This document shows positions 34,767 to 36,388 of a stretch of DNA of 36,388 nucleotides, piece by piece. The position numbers and the translations under genes were made by a program. This stretch comes from Chloroflexota bacterium. Lineage in GTDB: Bacteria; Chloroflexota; Ktedonobacteria; Ktedonobacterales; Ktedonobacteraceae. The stretch lies in assembly GCA_005881495.1 (NCBI GenBank), contig VBHI01000060.1, positions 1 through 36,388 on the forward strand, in the 5' to 3' direction. Numbering within the stretch: position 1 is the first letter of the stretch; each line of letters opens with the position of its first letter. The notes below the pieces were generated by a model. The model saw nothing but the letters and a program-made list of their open reading frames with translations, did not search any database and was not told where the DNA came from.

Positions 34767-36290
34767 ATGGATTTTCAAGTATCAAGGAATGCATTAGAAA
34801 ACGTAGTATGTGATGCACTTGTCGTGGGAGCAGCTCGCTCAAAGAAGGCGCAGAACAGCAATGGCGTCGTGCTGCCTGAGATGACGAAAGAAGTGGATAC
34901 CCTATTAGATGGCCTCATTAGCCAGATTTGCGCAGATGGGGCATTCAAAGGTAATCTAGGCGAGATGACGACAGTGTATACCATGGAAAAGCTGGCGGCA
35001 AAGCGCGTCCTGGTGGTTGGATTGGGTTCTTTAGAGGCAATGAATGCGCAGATACTGCGCAGAGCCAGCGCAATTTCAGCGCGCCACTTGCAAAATACAG
35101 GCGCACACACGATCGCCCTGGCATTAGACCTGGAAGGTACGCCCATTGAAGTAGAAACAGGAATGCAGGCGCAGGTAGAGGGTGCGTTGCTCGGATTGTA
35201 TACGTTCAGGAAGTACCAGCACACCGATGACAAAGGTGAGGAACGAGACATTACGAAGATCTGGCTCGCTGCTGGCAAGGGAAATGGCGCTGGATTGGAG
35301 GAGGCTATTCGGCGAGGAAGTGCCCTGGCGCAGGCAACAAACTTTGCGCGTGACCTGGTGAATGAACCGCCAAACGTACTCACACCTACTGAGTTGGCGA
35401 ACCGCGCCAGCGCGATGGCTTCGCAATTTGGGCTGGAGTGCGAAATATTGGATCGCCCACAGATGGAAGAGCTGGGCATGGGCGGACTGCTTGGTGTGTC
35501 ACAGGGAAGCGCAGAACCGCCAAAATTCATTATATTACGCTATCGGGGCGCGGCAAATAGCACGAATAAGGGGATGGCTCTTGTTGGGAAAGGTATCACC
35601 TTTGATACCGGTGGTATCTCGCTCAAGCCAGCTGATCGCATGGACGAGATGAAAGGGGATATGGCAGGGGCTGCGGCTGTGATTGGTGCGATGCAGGCGA
35701 TCGCCTCGTTGAAACCGCTGGTCAACGTGACCGCGCTGGTCTCGACCACAGAGAATATGCCCAGTGGTACAGCCTATCATCCAGGGGATATCCTGCGCAT
35801 CATGAATGGCAAGACGATCGAGATCGTCAATACAGATGCAGAGGGGCGGCTCGTGCTGGCCGACGCTCTTTCTTATGCTGCGAAAGAGGGATTATCGCCG
35901 ATTATCGACGTGGCAACGCTGACAGGTGCGGTAGTCATTGCGCTAGGTAACACCATGGCTGGATTATTCTCGAATGACGCTGAACTCAGCGAGGAAATCG
36001 TTGCTGCAGGAAAGACAGCCGGCGAGAAGTTCTGGCCCATGCCAATGGACGAGGAGTATGGAGAACAGATCAAGAGCGATATTGCAGATATCAAACAGAC
36101 CGGCGGACGCGCAGCCGGTTCGGTGACGGCGGCAAAAATCCTGGAAAATTTCGTGGGCGATGCGAAGTGGGCGCACCTGGATATCGCGGGTACAAGCTAT
36201 GTTGATAGCAAGAAGCCCTATCAGGAGAAGGGCGCGACAGGCATGGCAGTGCGCACGCTTGCTGAGCTTGCCTTACGTATGGAAAAGTAG
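34767..36290 (+). CDS. pepA: leucyl aminopeptidase (M17 family)
   Basis: This is a 507-residue cytosolic metallo-aminopeptidase, hexameric in known members, that removes N-terminal residues from peptides. The two-metal site is complete: Lys275 and Asp280 in VGKGITFDTGG, Asp298 in MKGDMAG, Asp357 and Glu359 in the NTDAEGRLVLADAL signature. Lys287 and Arg361 are the catalytic residues. The N-terminal macro-like domain occupies about residues 1-165. In some bacteria PepA also binds DNA, but that cannot be inferred here. ATG 34767 has GGAAGTGA a few bases upstream. It has its own region after the terminator at 34689-34728. Confidence 0.95.
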   Translation: MDFQVSRNALENVVCDALVVGAARSKKAQNSNGVVLPEMTKEVDTLLDGLISQICADGAFKGNLGEMTTVYTMEKLAAKRVLVVGLGSLEAMNAQILRRASAISARHLQNTGAHTIALALDLEGTPIEVETGMQAQVEGALLGLYTFRKYQHTDDKGEERDITKIWLAAGKGNGAGLEEAIRRGSALAQATNFARDLVNEPPNVLTPTELANRASAMASQFGLECEILDRPQMEELGMGGLLGVSQGSAEPPKFIILRYRGAANSTNKGMALVGKGITFDTGGISLKPADRMDEMKGDMAGAAAVIGAMQAIASLKPLVNVTALVSTTENMPSGTAYHPGDILRIMNGKTIEIVNTDAEGRLVLADALSYAAKEGLSPIIDVATLTGAVVIALGNTMAGLFSNDAELSEEIVAAGKTAGEKFWPMPMDEEYGEQIKSDIADIKQTGGRAAGSVTAAKILENFVGDAKWAHLDIAGTSYVDSKKPYQEKGATGMAVRTLAELALRMEK

Positions 36291-36370
36291 TTCTCGGGTA
36301 TGACCTCAGATGCTAACGTAGTTAGTGTTTGAGACCATGAAGAGCGATCTATATTGAGGTGCCTTGTCGG

Positions 36371-36388
36371 ATGAGCAGCGATTATAGA
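36371..36388 (+). CDS. possible start of the next gene (partial)
   Basis: ATG 36371 is preceded by GAGGTG (36356-36361) at 9 bases and the frame is open to the window end (MSSDYR). Only six codons are visible, so this is a guess from start context. Confidence 0.25.

Noticed and set aside
1..36388. tRNA, rRNA, CRISPR arrays, insertion sequences, prophage or plasmid origin
   Set aside because: I saw no cloverleaf-like genes, regular spaced repeats, transposase or integrase motifs, or terminal inverted repeats with target duplications.

Overview
The window reads as a chromosomal stretch of a free-living, mid-GC bacterium. My best guess is a Chloroflexota member of the Ktedonobacteria type. This is inference from gene style: frequent TTG starts placed by good ribosome-binding sites, two ECF sigma/anti-sigma pairs whose anti-sigma factors carry large extracytoplasmic domains, short-form AhcY, and an S-box in front of metK. 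I see no phage, transposase, CRISPR, tRNA or rRNA genes, so this is mostly housekeeping DNA with some decaying genes.

Region 1 (1-3.95 kb, + strand) is a fatty-acid/acyl-CoA block: the tail of a probable zinc alcohol dehydrogenase, a thiolase, and two adjacent acyl-CoA dehydrogenase genes whose active-site motifs are complementary. It closes with a strong hairpin. Region 2 (3.95-6.0 kb) holds a small charged protein, a self-contained mini transcription unit encoding a possible 25-residue peptide, a two-TM membrane protein, and a ComF-like phosphoribosyltransferase sharing an interlocked divergent promoter with it. Region 3 (6.0-12.0 kb, +) is ftsH followed, with stop/start overlap, by hyuA and hyuB. 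Region 4 (12.1-14.8 kb, +) is argJ-argD behind a promoter and an attenuator-like leader.

Region 5 (14.8-17.75 kb, -) is holB (apparently leaderless), a PaaG-like crotonase and a Rossmann-fold methyltransferase-like protein. Region 6 (17.75-20.7 kb, +) has a dead threonine-synthase fragment, an ECF sigma gene broken by frameshifts, and its intact membrane anti-sigma factor. Region 7 (20.7-27.8 kb, -) has a third acyl-CoA dehydrogenase behind tandem 19-bp repeats, then a SAM-cycle cluster: mtnA, an HD protein, a PfkB kinase, ahcY, and then metK under its own promoter and a SAM-I riboswitch. Together these would make SAM, clear S-adenosylhomocysteine, probably phosphorylate the adenosine released, and salvage methylthioribose phosphate.

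Region 8 (27.8-31.3 kb, +) is a second, intact ECF sigma/anti-sigma pair plus a GNAT acetyltransferase. Region 9 (31.3-36.4 kb, +) is a membrane hybrid-free histidine kinase with a long structured leader, its frameshifted response regulator, leucyl aminopeptidase pepA, and possibly the first codons of the next gene.

The observations most worth following are the complementary acyl-CoA dehydrogenase pair (probable heteromer), the 4.4-4.6 kb mini transcription unit, the argJ leader, the broken sigma factor upstream of an intact anti-sigma factor, and the SAM-cycle operon containing an HD protein with an altered metal ligand.
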